Below, one piece after another: positions 7,901 through 15,722 of a DNA stretch of 64,000 nucleotides. This DNA is from Streptomyces sp. CB00316 (GTDB lineage Bacteria > Actinomycetota > Actinomycetes > Streptomycetales > Streptomycetaceae). The notes below the pieces were generated by a model. The model was given only the letters and a program-made list of their open reading frames with translations. It searched no databases and had not been told where the DNA came from. Where the stretch lies: positions 248,001 to 312,000 of the forward strand of contig NZ_LIXI01000008.1 of NCBI RefSeq assembly GCF_001905595.1, given 5' to 3'. Made by a program: the position numbers and the translations under genes. The first letter of the stretch is position 1. Each line of letters begins with the position of its first letter.

Positions 7901-9157
7901 TCAGGTTCGTTGGAAGGCGAGCGCCACGTTGTGCCCGCCGAAGCCGAAGGAGTGGCTCACCGCGCGCTCGACCCGCTGGTGGCGCGGCTCCTTCACCACG
8001 CAGTCGAGCGGGAAGGCGTCGGGGAGCGAGTCCAGGTTGGCGATCGGCGGGATGAGGGAACGTTCCAGCGTCAGGACTGTGGCGACCGCCTCGATCGCGC
8101 CCGCCGCCGCGAGGGTATGGCCGATGACACCCTTGGGTGCGGTGACCGGGGGGTGGTGCGGGAAGAGCCGGGAGATGAGGGTGGTCTCCATGGCGTCGTT
8201 GAGGGGGGTGGAGGTGCCGTGGGCGTTGACGTGGTCGACATCGCCCGGCTGCCAGCCCGCCTGGTCGAGGGCCGCCTGCACCGCGCGCTGGGCGCCGCGC
8301 CCGTCGGGGGCCGGGGCGGTGGGGTGGTGGGCGTCCGTGCTGGAGCCGGCGCCGGTGAGCAGGGCGCGGGCCCGGCCGCCCCGGGCGCGGGCCGCCTCCT
8401 CGCGCTCCAGGACGAGCATGGCGGCACCCTCGCCGATCACGAACCCGTCCCGGTCGTCGGCGAACGGCCGCGACGCGCCCGCCGGATCGGCGGTACGGGT
8501 GGAGAGCGCGCCCATCCGGGCGAACGCGGTCACCACCAGCGGAGTCAGCACCGACTCGGCACCCCCGGCCACCACCACGTCGCAGCTGCCGCCGAGCAGC
8601 AGATCACGGGCGACGGCGATCGCGGTGGCCCCGGAGGCGCAGGCGGTCGCGGGCGCGAGGGAAGGGCCGCCCGCCTTCAGGGCGATGGCGACCTCGCCGG
8701 CCGCGGCGTTGGGGATCATCATCGGGACGAGCAGCGGCGAGACCGCCTCCGGCCCCGAGGCGGCCAGCTTCGCGGCGTTGTCCACGAGGACGGAGACACC
8801 GCCGACGCCGACGCCCAGCACGACCCCGACCCGGCCGCCGTCCCACACCGCCGGGTCGAGACCGGCGTCGGCGACGGCCCGCCGGGCCGCGACGACGGCC
8901 AGTTTCACGAACCGGGCCATCCGCCACACCGAGCGGCCGCCCACCGCCTCGTCCAGGTCGATGGAGTCGACCGGGCAGGCGAAGTCGACCGGGAGACCGG
9001 CCAGTTCCTCGCATCGTCGGGCGGTGGAGTGCCCGGAGCACAGCCCCTCCCAGAAGCTGTGCTCGTCAGCCCCTGCGGGTGTCACCAGGCCGACCCCCGT
9101 CACCGCGATGGCGGTGCCGGTGGCGGCTCCGGTGCCCTGATCAGCGGACTGCGACAT
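7901..9157 (-). CDS. Beta-ketoacyl-ACP synthase II (FabF type), second copy
   Basis: A 418-residue synthase closely related to the one at 4220. The triad is complete: Cys173 in TACASG, His313 in NAHGTSTPLNDA and His347 in KGVIGHTLAAAG. It therefore should condense on its own and is not a cysteine-lacking partner subunit. Its start overlaps the end of the KAS III gene by 17 bases, so the two are translationally coupled. Having two FabF-type enzymes is unusual; the CDA fab operon, for comparison, has one. Possible explanations are different chain-length preferences or a functional heterodimer. Confidence 0.9.
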   Translation of the reverse strand: MSQSADQGTGAATGTAIAVTGVGLVTPAGADEHSFWEGLCSGHSTARRCEELAGLPVDFACPVDSIDLDEAVGGRSVWRMARFVKLAVVAARRAVADAGLDPAVWDGGRVGVVLGVGVGGVSVLVDNAAKLAASGPEAVSPLLVPMMIPNAAAGEVAIALKAGGPSLAPATACASGATAIAVARDLLLGGSCDVVVAGGAESVLTPLVVTAFARMGALSTRTADPAGASRPFADDRDGFVIGEGAAMLVLEREEAARARGGRARALLTGAGSSTDAHHPTAPAPDGRGAQRAVQAALDQAGWQPGDVDHVNAHGTSTPLNDAMETTLISRLFPHHPPVTAPKGVIGHTLAAAGAIEAVATVLTLERSLIPPIANLDSLPDAFPLDCVVKEPRHQRVERAVSHSFGFGGHNVALAFQRT

Positions 9158-10265
9158 GCTGTGTTCCTTCCGTAGAATCCGTCGAGATGGTCTGCGGGGT
9201 CCCGGGCCACCGAAGTGCCGCGGAACCCCAGGTCAATCCGCCCCCGAACGCGGTGAGCAGCACCCGGTCCCCGCCCCGGAGCACCCCCTGCCCCGCCGCG
9301 TCGGCCAGGGCGAGGGGGATGGAGGCGGCGCCGGTGTTGCCGACCCGCTCCAGATGGGTGACGCAGCGCTGCGGCCCGATGCCGACCCGGTCCGCGACGG
9401 CACGCAGGATCCGGGCGTTGGCCTGGTGCGGCACGAAGTGGTCGACCTCGGCCGGGTCCCAGCCCACCCGCTCCAGCAGAACGCGGCACGAGCCGGTCAT
9501 CCGCTCCACGGCGTGCTGGTAGACGGTGTGGCCCTGCATCCGGAAGTACGCGTCCGACAGCGCGGGCGGCTTCCCGTCCGCCCGGGCCCGGGCGCCGCCG
9601 CCGGGAACGGTGATCAGGTCGTGGCCGGTGCCGTCGCTGCCCAGGTCGAAGGCGAGCAGCTCACCGGGGTCACCGGTCCGCCCGGCCGCCACCAGGGCCG
9701 CGCCCGCCCCGTCGCCGAAGACGACTCCGGCCGAGCGGTCGTCGGGGTCCAGCCAGGTCGAGTAGACGTCGGCGCCGACCAGCAGGACCCGCCCGTAGAG
9801 CCCGGAGGCGACCAGCCCGTGGCTCAGGGCGAGCCCGTAGACGAAGCCGCTGCACACGGCGGCGATGTCCAGCGCCGGTACGGTGCCGAGCCCGAGCCGG
9901 GCCGCGAGGGCGGGGGCGGTGCCGGGGCAGAGGTGGTCGGGGGTGGCGGTGGCGAGGACCACCGCGTCCACGGGGCCGTCCGCCGGGGAGCCCGCGAGCA
10001 GCCGGGAGGCCGCCTCGTAGGCGAGGTCACCGGTGGCGGTCCCGAACGCGGCGCGGTGCCGACTGCCGATGCCGGTCCGGCGGCGGACCCAGGCGTCGTC
10101 GATACCCCAGCCGGCCGGAAGCCGGTCGTTGGGGACCGGCTCGCCCGGCACCCAACCCGCCACGCTCTCCAGCACCGCCGTGCGCCCGCCGCCACCGCCC
10201 GCTAAGGCACGCTCCTGTGCCTGCGGCCCCGCCCCGGTGCCCACTGCCCGTCTGCTGCTCGCCAC
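9141..10265 (-). CDS. Beta-ketoacyl-ACP synthase III (FabH type)
   Basis: KAS III starts chains by condensing an acyl-CoA with malonyl-ACP. The Cys-His-Asn triad is visible at Cys138 (DIAAVCSGFVYG), His270 (FVPHQANARI) and Asn300 (ERVGNTGAASIP). The C-terminal FGGGLTWGSA is normal. The GTG at 10265 gives 374 residues, about 40 more than typical FabH; the extra N-terminus (SRRAVGTGAGPQ) is low in conservation, so a later start is possible. It is the first enzyme of the fab-like operon, and the gap upstream holds CGAACGG repeats that may be a regulator site. Confidence 0.9.
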   Translation of the reverse strand: MASSRRAVGTGAGPQAQERALAGGGGGRTAVLESVAGWVPGEPVPNDRLPAGWGIDDAWVRRRTGIGSRHRAAFGTATGDLAYEAASRLLAGSPADGPVDAVVLATATPDHLCPGTAPALAARLGLGTVPALDIAAVCSGFVYGLALSHGLVASGLYGRVLLVGADVYSTWLDPDDRSAGVVFGDGAGAALVAAGRTGDPGELLAFDLGSDGTGHDLITVPGGGARARADGKPPALSDAYFRMQGHTVYQHAVERMTGSCRVLLERVGWDPAEVDHFVPHQANARILRAVADRVGIGPQRCVTHLERVGNTGAASIPLALADAAGQGVLRGGDRVLLTAFGGGLTWGSAALRWPGTPQTISTDSTEGTQHVAVR

Positions 10266-10293
10266 CCGCTACCCCGATCCCGTTGTCATACTG

Positions 10294-10351
10294 CGAACGG
10301 TTGACGAACGGCGGGACGCCTGGCGAGGGTGCGTTCGACTGGGCCGAACGG
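10294..10351 (-). promoter_or_regulatory. Repeated CGAACGG heptamers before the fab-like operon
   Basis: CGAACGG occurs at 10294-10300, 10305-10311 and 10345-10351, between the sugar kinase gene and the KAS III gene. The first two start exactly 11 bp apart, one helical turn, which is the spacing used by SARP activators. On the minus strand a TATGAC-like -10 candidate follows closely. This could be the operon promoter. It is inferred from pattern only, and no SARP gene is present in the window. Confidence 0.35.
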
Positions 10352-10369
10352 GTCATGACGGTTTGTCAG

Positions 10370-11326
10370 TTACGGGTGAGCGCCTCCGGAAGCGCCGTCA
10401 CGGGTAAGCGCCTCCCGGAGCTCCGCCGCGTCGGGCGGGTTGGCGCCGGCCCGGGAGACGGTGACGGCGGCGGAGGCCACCGCGTGGCGCAGTACGTCGG
10501 CGACGGTGTCCCGGTCCACGGCGCGCAGCCGCTCCCGCACCCCGGCGCCGAGGAGCCCGTGCGCGGCGAGCGCGTGGAGCGTGCCCGACATGAACGCGTC
10601 GCCCGCGCCGACAGTGTCCACCACCTCGACCGGCGCGGCCTCCACCGTGATCCGCCCGCCGGGCAGTACGGCCAGGGCCCCGTCGCCGCCCCGGGTCACG
10701 AGGACGGCGGCGGGCCCGCCCTCCAGCCAGCGGGCGGCGACCTTCTCCGGCTCCTCCCCCGGGTACAGCCACGCCAGGTCCTCGTCGCTCGCCTTGACCA
10801 GGTCGCTCAGAGCGACGCACTCCTCGACCCGGGCGACGGCCGCCGCGTGGTCGCCCATGAGGGCGGGCCGCACATTGGGGTCGTAGCTGACGGTCGCGGT
10901 GGCCCGGGCGGCGCGCACGACGTCCAGGACCGCGCCCGACCCCGGCTCCACCACGGCACCGATCGAGCCGGTGTGCACATGGCCCGGAGCGGGTTCGACG
11001 GCGACCGGGGCGAGGGTCCAGGCGATGTCGAACGCGTACGAGGCCTGTCCGGACCCGTCCAGGGTGACGACGGCCGACGGGGTGGTGGTCGCGGAGCCGT
11101 CGGTACGGACGGTGACGCCGGCGGAGGCCAGGTGGTCCCGGATGAGCCGCCCGTTGGCGTCGGGGCCGAGCTGGGTGAGGAGGGTGACGCGGCGGCCGAG
11201 GCGGGCCAGGCCGTAGGCGACGTTGGCGGGACTGCCGCCGGGGTGGACCTTGTCCTCCTGATCCGGCTGCCTAACGATGTCGGCGACGCATTCGCCGACG
11301 ACCAGCAGTTCGCTGTGGTCGAGCAT
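10370..11326 (-). CDS. PfkB-family carbohydrate kinase (fructokinase-like)
   Basis: A 318-residue ribokinase/PfkB-fold kinase. The N-terminal signature PGGSPANVAYGLARLGRRV and the C-terminal anion-hole signature DTVGAGDAFMSGTL, with catalytic Asp in GAGDAF, are both intact. LSDLVKASDEDLAWLYPGEE matches fructokinases. It would phosphorylate a sugar, most likely fructose, with ATP in the cytoplasm. The ATG at 11326 follows a purine-rich GGAGATCCACCCCC-type leader. It runs in the same direction as the downstream fab-like operon, but a 104-base gap with possible regulatory repeats suggests separate control. Confidence 0.87.
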   Translation of the reverse strand: MLDHSELLVVGECVADIVRQPDQEDKVHPGGSPANVAYGLARLGRRVTLLTQLGPDANGRLIRDHLASAGVTVRTDGSATTTPSAVVTLDGSGQASYAFDIAWTLAPVAVEPAPGHVHTGSIGAVVEPGSGAVLDVVRAARATATVSYDPNVRPALMGDHAAAVARVEECVALSDLVKASDEDLAWLYPGEEPEKVAARWLEGGPAAVLVTRGGDGALAVLPGGRITVEAAPVEVVDTVGAGDAFMSGTLHALAAHGLLGAGVRERLRAVDRDTVADVLRHAVASAAVTVSRAGANPPDAAELREALTRDGASGGAHP

Positions 11327-11436
11327 GGGGGTGGATCTCCTCAACTGCTGTGACGTGGGTGCCCCGGCCTGTGCACCCATTGAGCCCGATCCGGTCCCTC
11401 GGGCGGAAGCCGCCCCGGGCATCGGGCACCGGCCGG

Positions 11437-12840
11437 TCACCGTTCGGACGCCGATCCGGCCGGAACGGGCAGCGCGGAGGCCAGGTCCCCTTGCGGGCTC
11501 CCGTCGGCCCGACGCACCCAGAGCAGGGCTCCACCCAGCACGACGGCGGCGGCCAGCAGCCAGGGCAGCGGGCCGAGCGGCAAAATCCCGACGGCCAGTC
11601 CGGCACCGGCGGCGACCAGTTGCAGGGCGAGCGACTGGACGGAGAGGGCGGTGGCGCGGCCCGAGGCGTCGACCCGGCGGTGCAGCAGGTCGTTGGCATT
11701 GGGGGCCGCGACACCCAGCCCCAGGTAGACCAGCGCGTAGCCGGTGACGGCCGCCGCCGTGGCGGAGCCGCTCGTCGAGCCGGTGGTGACGCCGAGCAGG
11801 GTGAGCCCCAGCACCACCACCCCGCGGCCCGCCAGCACCGCGCGCCCACTGCTGCGGGCCAACCGTGCGGCGAAAGGGCCCAGTTGGCTGCCGACGGCGG
11901 AGCAAACGAACCCCGCGCAGGCGAGCCCGGCGAAGACCACGGCACCGGACTCTGCCGTCCCCATGAGGGCGGCGGCCCGGCGCGGGGTGAGCAGTTCGAC
12001 GGCCGCGAGCGCGGCCCCGGTGGTGCTGGCGGTCAGCAGGAGGCGCCGGATCACGGTGTTCCGGGCGCCGAGCCGGAGCCCGGCGGCGATGGCGGCGGGC
12101 ACGCCGCCCACGACCCCACGCAGGGTGGCCCGGGGCCGAGGCGGTTCGGGCAGGGCGCTCACCACGTACAGCACGAAGACGATCTCGACGAGCGCGCCGA
12201 GGAGCGCGGGCACGGAGAGCGGGATGACGAGCCCGCCGGTCGCGTCGGTCAGCCACTCCCCCACACCGGGGCCGCGGCCCAGCAGCCACGGCAGCCCGCC
12301 GCCGAGCAGGGTGCCGAGCGCGAGGGCGGCCGACATGGCGGAGCCGCCGCGCGCCAGGCCCGTACGGATGTCGGCGTCGGGGCCCGCGTGGGCGTGGACG
12401 GTGTCGACGTACCAGGCCTCGGCGGGCCCGCTGGACAGGGCGCGGGCGCAGCCCATCAGGGCCATGCCGAGGGTGATGGCCCAGGCGGTCGCGGCAAGGC
12501 CGAAGAGGGTGAAGGCGGTGCAGTTGAGCAGCCCGGCGGTGGCCAGGACGGCGCGGCGGCCGATGACGTCGGAGAGGCCGCCGGTGGGCAGCTCCATCGC
12601 GGCGGCGGTGAGGGAGTGCACGGCGAAGAAGCCGGCGATGGCGGCGAGGCCCATGCCCCGGTCGGTGAAGAGGAGCACCCCGGTGGCGATGGACATGCCG
12701 ATGGGGAGCCAGAAGAGGAAGGAGACCATGGCGAACCGGCGGCGCGCGGTCAGCGGGTCGAGGCCACGCCCGGTGGGAGCGGGCGACCTCGGTGTCGACG
12801 CGTCGCCGCCGGGCTCCGGGGTTGCGGTTCTGCCGCTCAC
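11437..12840 (-). CDS. MFS transporter
   Basis: A 467-residue major facilitator protein with about 12 hydrophobic segments. The first cytoplasmic loop motif is seen in MELPTGGLSDVIGRRAVL. It is probably a drug or metabolite exporter. The first four bases of the gene overlap the end of the ArsR-type regulator gene upstream, so the two are co-transcribed and the regulator very likely controls the transporter. It could export the product of the neighbouring fab-like operon, but nothing in the sequence demonstrates this. Confidence 0.85.
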   Translation of the reverse strand: MSGRTATPEPGGDASTPRSPAPTGRGLDPLTARRRFAMVSFLFWLPIGMSIATGVLLFTDRGMGLAAIAGFFAVHSLTAAAMELPTGGLSDVIGRRAVLATAGLLNCTAFTLFGLAATAWAITLGMALMGCARALSSGPAEAWYVDTVHAHAGPDADIRTGLARGGSAMSAALALGTLLGGGLPWLLGRGPGVGEWLTDATGGLVIPLSVPALLGALVEIVFVLYVVSALPEPPRPRATLRGVVGGVPAAIAAGLRLGARNTVIRRLLLTASTTGAALAAVELLTPRRAAALMGTAESGAVVFAGLACAGFVCSAVGSQLGPFAARLARSSGRAVLAGRGVVVLGLTLLGVTTGSTSGSATAAAVTGYALVYLGLGVAAPNANDLLHRRVDASGRATALSVQSLALQLVAAGAGLAVGILPLGPLPWLLAAAVVLGGALLWVRRADGSPQGDLASALPVPAGSASER

Positions 12841-13451
12841 GAGGCGTTCCCCTCCGCCTCGGGGGCGGGTTCCGGTGCCAGCGGAAGCCCGGCCGTGAAG
12901 ACCACGACCTGTTCGGCGCGGGGGTCACCCTCGTCGCGGGCGGTCAGTTCGGCCGTCTTCGCCTCGACCGCCTCCCACAGCTCGGCCAGCGACTCGGGGG
13001 TCAGCCGGGGCAGGGCGTCGCTCAGACCCGACGGCTCCTGCCAGGCGCTGTCGAGTCGGCCACTCTCCAGGTCGGCCTCGTGGCGGGCCAGCGAGCGCTC
13101 CAGGTGTTCGAGCTGGCGGCGGCGGAGCGCGCTGAGCGCGGCCCGGCCGCCGGGTGCGCGGTGCATGGCCTCGTTGCTCCACGAGGTGAGGGTGTGCACG
13201 GCCTTCCAGCGGCGTTCGCGGCTGTCGCGGTGGTCGGCCTCGGCGACGAACGCGTACTTGGCGAGCACCCGCAGGTGGTAGCTGGTGGAGGCCGAGGACT
13301 CGCCCGTCCGCGCGGCCAGCTCGCTGGCGGTAGCCGGGCCGTGCTGCCGCAGCAGCCCGAGCAACTCGATGCGCAAGGGGTGGGTGAGGGCCTTGAGCGC
13401 GGCTCCGTCGCGGTCGGGATCGAGTACGCGGCGGGTGGGTTCGCTGTCCAT
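12837..13451 (-). CDS. ArsR-type winged-helix regulator
   Basis: A 204-residue protein with an N-terminal ArsR-like DNA-binding domain at about residues 15-90 (LKALTHPLRIELLGLLRQHG, then ELAARTGESSASTSYHLRVL). The C-terminal half is a charged, probably helical effector or dimerisation region (RRRQLEHLERSLARHEADLE). The N-terminal cysteine metal site of classical ArsR is absent, so it is unlikely to sense arsenic. It is the first gene of a two-gene unit with the MFS transporter (4-base overlap). An unusually AT-rich stretch just upstream, at 13485-13511, is the likely operator. Confidence 0.87.
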   Translation of the reverse strand: MDSEPTRRVLDPDRDGAALKALTHPLRIELLGLLRQHGPATASELAARTGESSASTSYHLRVLAKYAFVAEADHRDSRERRWKAVHTLTSWSNEAMHRAPGGRAALSALRRRQLEHLERSLARHEADLESGRLDSAWQEPSGLSDALPRLTPESLAELWEAVEAKTAELTARDEGDPRAEQVVVFTAGLPLAPEPAPEAEGNAS

Positions 13452-13484
13452 GGCAGCAGCGTAGGACAGCTCGCAGGCTTTCCC

Positions 13485-13511
13485 AAAGAATTTTTGCAGA
13501 ATATTTTTTGG
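13485..13511. promoter_or_regulatory. AT-rich promoter/operator of the ArsR-MFS unit
   Basis: In a GC-rich setting, this 27-base run is about three-quarters A/T and consists of two imperfect copies of AGAATnTTTTTG (13487-13496 and 13499-13510). It lies 34-60 bases upstream of the regulator's start codon. Position and composition fit a promoter and autoregulatory operator. Confidence 0.5.
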
Positions 13512-13533
13512 AGAGTTGCGCCGGGCCGTCCCG

Positions 13534-14088
13534 TCAGGCGGACCGCGCCCGCAGGACCGCGATGACCTCCTGGCACCAGTCATGGTTGGCACGCTCGAAG
13601 TCCCGTCCGCGGCGGCACGTGAGATAGGGCCCGATCCGCTCGCCGTGCCGCAGGAACTCCCCCTCCGGCCGGTCGCCGCGCATCCCCTCCAGCAGCGCTT
13701 CGAACTGCGCGACCTTGGCCTCGGCGAATTCCGCCCGCTCGGCGAGACGTGCGATCAGCTCAGCGGCGTCGAGATGGTCCGCCGCCTGGACCTTGACGAG
13801 CAGATCGTCCCGGATGAACGAGGGCTTGGCGGTGACCGCCGCGAACCGCTCCAGCTCGGCGAGACCGTCGTCGGTGACCCGGAAGAGGCGCTTGTTGGGC
13901 CGGGCGTCCTGCACGACCTCGCGGCCGGCGACCAGGCCTTCCTTCTCCAGCTTGGTGAGCTCGGCGTACAGCTGCTGGGGCTGCGCGTGCCAGAAGTTCG
14001 CGACGCCCACGTCGAACGCCTTGGCGAGCTGGTATCCGCTCAGCTCCTCGTCGAGCAACGCCGCCAGCACGGCGTGACGCAGGGCCAT
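13534..14088 (-). CDS. PadR-family transcriptional regulator
   Basis: A 184-residue PadR repressor. The N-terminal winged helix starts at MALRHAVLAALLDEELSGYQ and continues through QQLYAELTKLEKEGLV and PNKRLFRVTDDGLAELERF. The C-terminal part is the coiled-coil dimerisation segment of the PadR C-terminal type (AELIARLAERAEFAEAKVAQ), then CRRGRDFERANHDW. The ATG at 14088 is chosen because AGGGGG lies about eight bases upstream; in-frame ATGs further out lack one. It is divergent from a SnoaL-like gene across a large palindrome. Confidence 0.88.
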   Translation of the reverse strand: MALRHAVLAALLDEELSGYQLAKAFDVGVANFWHAQPQQLYAELTKLEKEGLVAGREVVQDARPNKRLFRVTDDGLAELERFAAVTAKPSFIRDDLLVKVQAADHLDAAELIARLAERAEFAEAKVAQFEALLEGMRGDRPEGEFLRHGERIGPYLTCRRGRDFERANHDWCQEVIAVLRARSA

Positions 14089-14146
14089 CGGACCGCCCCC
14101 TCTCATGTCCACCCACCCCTGTCCAGGAGTTCGTGGCCCATGATAG

Positions 14147-14190
14147 TCATGAAAGTGACTACTCATATTCATGACTAGTCACTTTCGTGA
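14147..14190. promoter_or_regulatory. Palindromic operator between padR and the SnoaL-like gene
   Basis: A 15-bp inverted repeat (TCATGAAAGTGACTA at 14147-14161 and TAGTCACTTTCGTGA at 14176-14190) is perfect except for one position and is separated by 14 bases. Extra ATGA/TCAT elements flank it. PadR proteins bind ATGAC/GTCAT-type dyads, so this is the probable shared operator of the two divergent genes. Confidence 0.75.
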
Positions 14191-14213
14191 ACACCAGCCT
14201 TCGAGGAGACGTC

Positions 14214-14639
14214 ATGACCGCCGCAGTAAACCGCTTCCGCACGGCCGTCGACACCCGCGACCTCAGCGCCCTGGGCGATCTCTTCGCGGAGGACATCCGG
14301 CTCTACAGCCCGGTGAAGTTCACCCCGTTCGAGGGGCGGCCCATGGTGGTGGGGGTCTTCGGGGTCCTCCTGCGCACCTTCGAGGACTTCCGTTACGTCG
14401 GAGAGCTCGCGGGCGCGGCACAGACCAGCGTGGACGGCGTCGAGGCACCGGCCGCGGTCCTGCTCTTCCGGGCGACCGTTAACGGCAAGGAGATCCACGG
14501 CATCGACCTGGTCCATCTCGCCGAGGACGGGCGGATCAAGGAGTTCACCGTGATGGTCCGACCCCAGTCCGCCGTGCACGCGCTCGGCGAGGCGGTCCTC
14601 GCCGGGCTCGTGGCCGACGGGCTGGTGCCGACGGAGTAG
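14214..14639 (+). CDS. NTF2/SnoaL-like protein
   Basis: A 141-residue protein of the NTF2-like (SnoaL) cone fold, starting VNRFRTAVDTRDLSALGDLF with later strands RLYSPVKFTPFEGR, GIDLVHLAEDGRIKEFTVMV and RP. Such proteins are small binding proteins or hydratase/isomerase-like enzymes; the specific ligand cannot be read from sequence. The ATG at 14214 has GAGGAG seven bases upstream. It is divergent from, and probably repressed by, PadR at 13534, whose inducer may be this protein's ligand. Confidence 0.78.
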   Translation: MTAAVNRFRTAVDTRDLSALGDLFAEDIRLYSPVKFTPFEGRPMVVGVFGVLLRTFEDFRYVGELAGAAQTSVDGVEAPAAVLLFRATVNGKEIHGIDLVHLAEDGRIKEFTVMVRPQSAVHALGEAVLAGLVADGLVPTE

Positions 14640-14642
14640 GCC

Positions 14643-15497
14643 CTAACCCTCCAGCGCGTCCGCGACCAGGCCGAGGAAGCGGGCGTGGTCGCGGGGCCCG
14701 TACAGCGGCTCCGGGTTCCACGGCACGACCGGCCCCCCGCCGTCCCAGCCCAGCTCGTCGAGCGGGGAGGCGTGGGCGCGGATGTCGGTGAGGATCACAT
14801 CGGGGCGCAGCGCGAAGGTATCCGACCGGTCGAGGGTGGACCAGTTGGCCCCGGGGCCCGGGGCCGGCTCCACCAGGTGGACGCCGAGCCCGGTGAGGAC
14901 GCGCAGCTCGGGCCACATCCTGGGGCGTGCGACGTGGGCCTGGTCGGATCCGGCCGGGGAGACGGCGAGCACGCGGGGCGCGCCGGCCGGGCCGGCGGCG
15001 GTGATCGTCCGCAGCCGCGCCCGGGCGGCGTCGAGGTCGGCGTCCGCGTCGGCGCGGTCCTCGGCGCCGAGCGAGCGGGCCAGTTCGGCGAACCGGTCGC
15101 CGATCTCCTCGAACGTACGGGCCTGGCTCACATCGATGACGACGACCGGGACCCGCTCCTCCAGCGGCTTGGCGGTCTCCGGCGCCAGCCCGTACACAGG
15201 GCCGTTGCCGTAGCTCACCGCGACCACCAGATCGGGCCGGCCGCTCAGCAGCCGCTCCACGTCCAGCGAGCTTCCGGCACCGACGTACGGGACCTGATCC
15301 AGCGGGAGCGTCCCGGTCTTGGCGCTGTCGGGGTCGGGGCCGTCGTGGTCGGAGCCGAAGATTGCCTGCGGCCGGATGCCGAGGCCCCACAGCGTCGCTC
15401 CGGCCTGGACGTAGGCGAGCACCCGCTCGGGCCGCCGGGGTGCCGTCGACAGCTGACCCCGGTCGTCGGAGAAACGCCATTCGCTCTGTTCCGTCAC
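14643..15497 (-). CDS. FecB/BtuF-like ligand-binding protein without a signal peptide
   Basis: About 284 residues with the two-lobe periplasmic-binding fold of iron-siderophore or B12 transport proteins: RPERVLAYVQAGATLWGLGI, SSLDVERLLSGRPDLVVA, VVIDVSQARTFEEIGDRFAE and SDTFALRPDVILTDIR. No signal peptide or lipobox precedes the domain from any available start. The GTG at 15497 is preferred (GAGGGG ten bases upstream). No permease or ATPase gene is adjacent. It may be a cytoplasmic binding protein, a truncated lipoprotein, or a protein exported by a non-classical route. Its stop lies three bases from the convergent SnoaL-like gene. Confidence 0.75.
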   Translation of the reverse strand: MTEQSEWRFSDDRGQLSTAPRRPERVLAYVQAGATLWGLGIRPQAIFGSDHDGPDPDSAKTGTLPLDQVPYVGAGSSLDVERLLSGRPDLVVAVSYGNGPVYGLAPETAKPLEERVPVVVIDVSQARTFEEIGDRFAELARSLGAEDRADADADLDAARARLRTITAAGPAGAPRVLAVSPAGSDQAHVARPRMWPELRVLTGLGVHLVEPAPGPGANWSTLDRSDTFALRPDVILTDIRAHASPLDELGWDGGGPVVPWNPEPLYGPRDHARFLGLVADALEG

Positions 15498-15722
15498 GCC
15501 ACACACGCCCCTCTACCACCGACTGCCGTACCGCTTGTGCGAGTTCGTACACGTGTACCTGCCCACCTGGTCACCGCCGCACCCCTCGACCCGGCACCCA
15601 CCTGCGTACCACCCGGTATGCGACGCGACGGGCGGACGAATTCACCGAGTGTTAGAAAGGAGCACGTTCAGTAATCAGGGCAGCCCCCTCCGCCCGCTCT
15701 CTCCGGATGGAGACAACTCCCC

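Noticed and set aside
5576..9175. Very long open plus-strand frame (about 1,200 codons) opposite the fab-like operon
   Set aside because: It lies antisense to four genes with complete catalytic motifs and has Gly/Arg-rich low-complexity composition with no family match. It is a by-product of GC-rich third positions on the other strand.
4220..10265. Classical type II aromatic PKS (KS-alpha/KS-beta/ACP minimal set)
   Set aside because: Both synthases keep the nucleophile cysteine, so there is no chain-length factor, and no ketoreductase, aromatase or cyclase is present. The KAS III plus acyl-CoA oxidase content fits a fatty-acid operon better.
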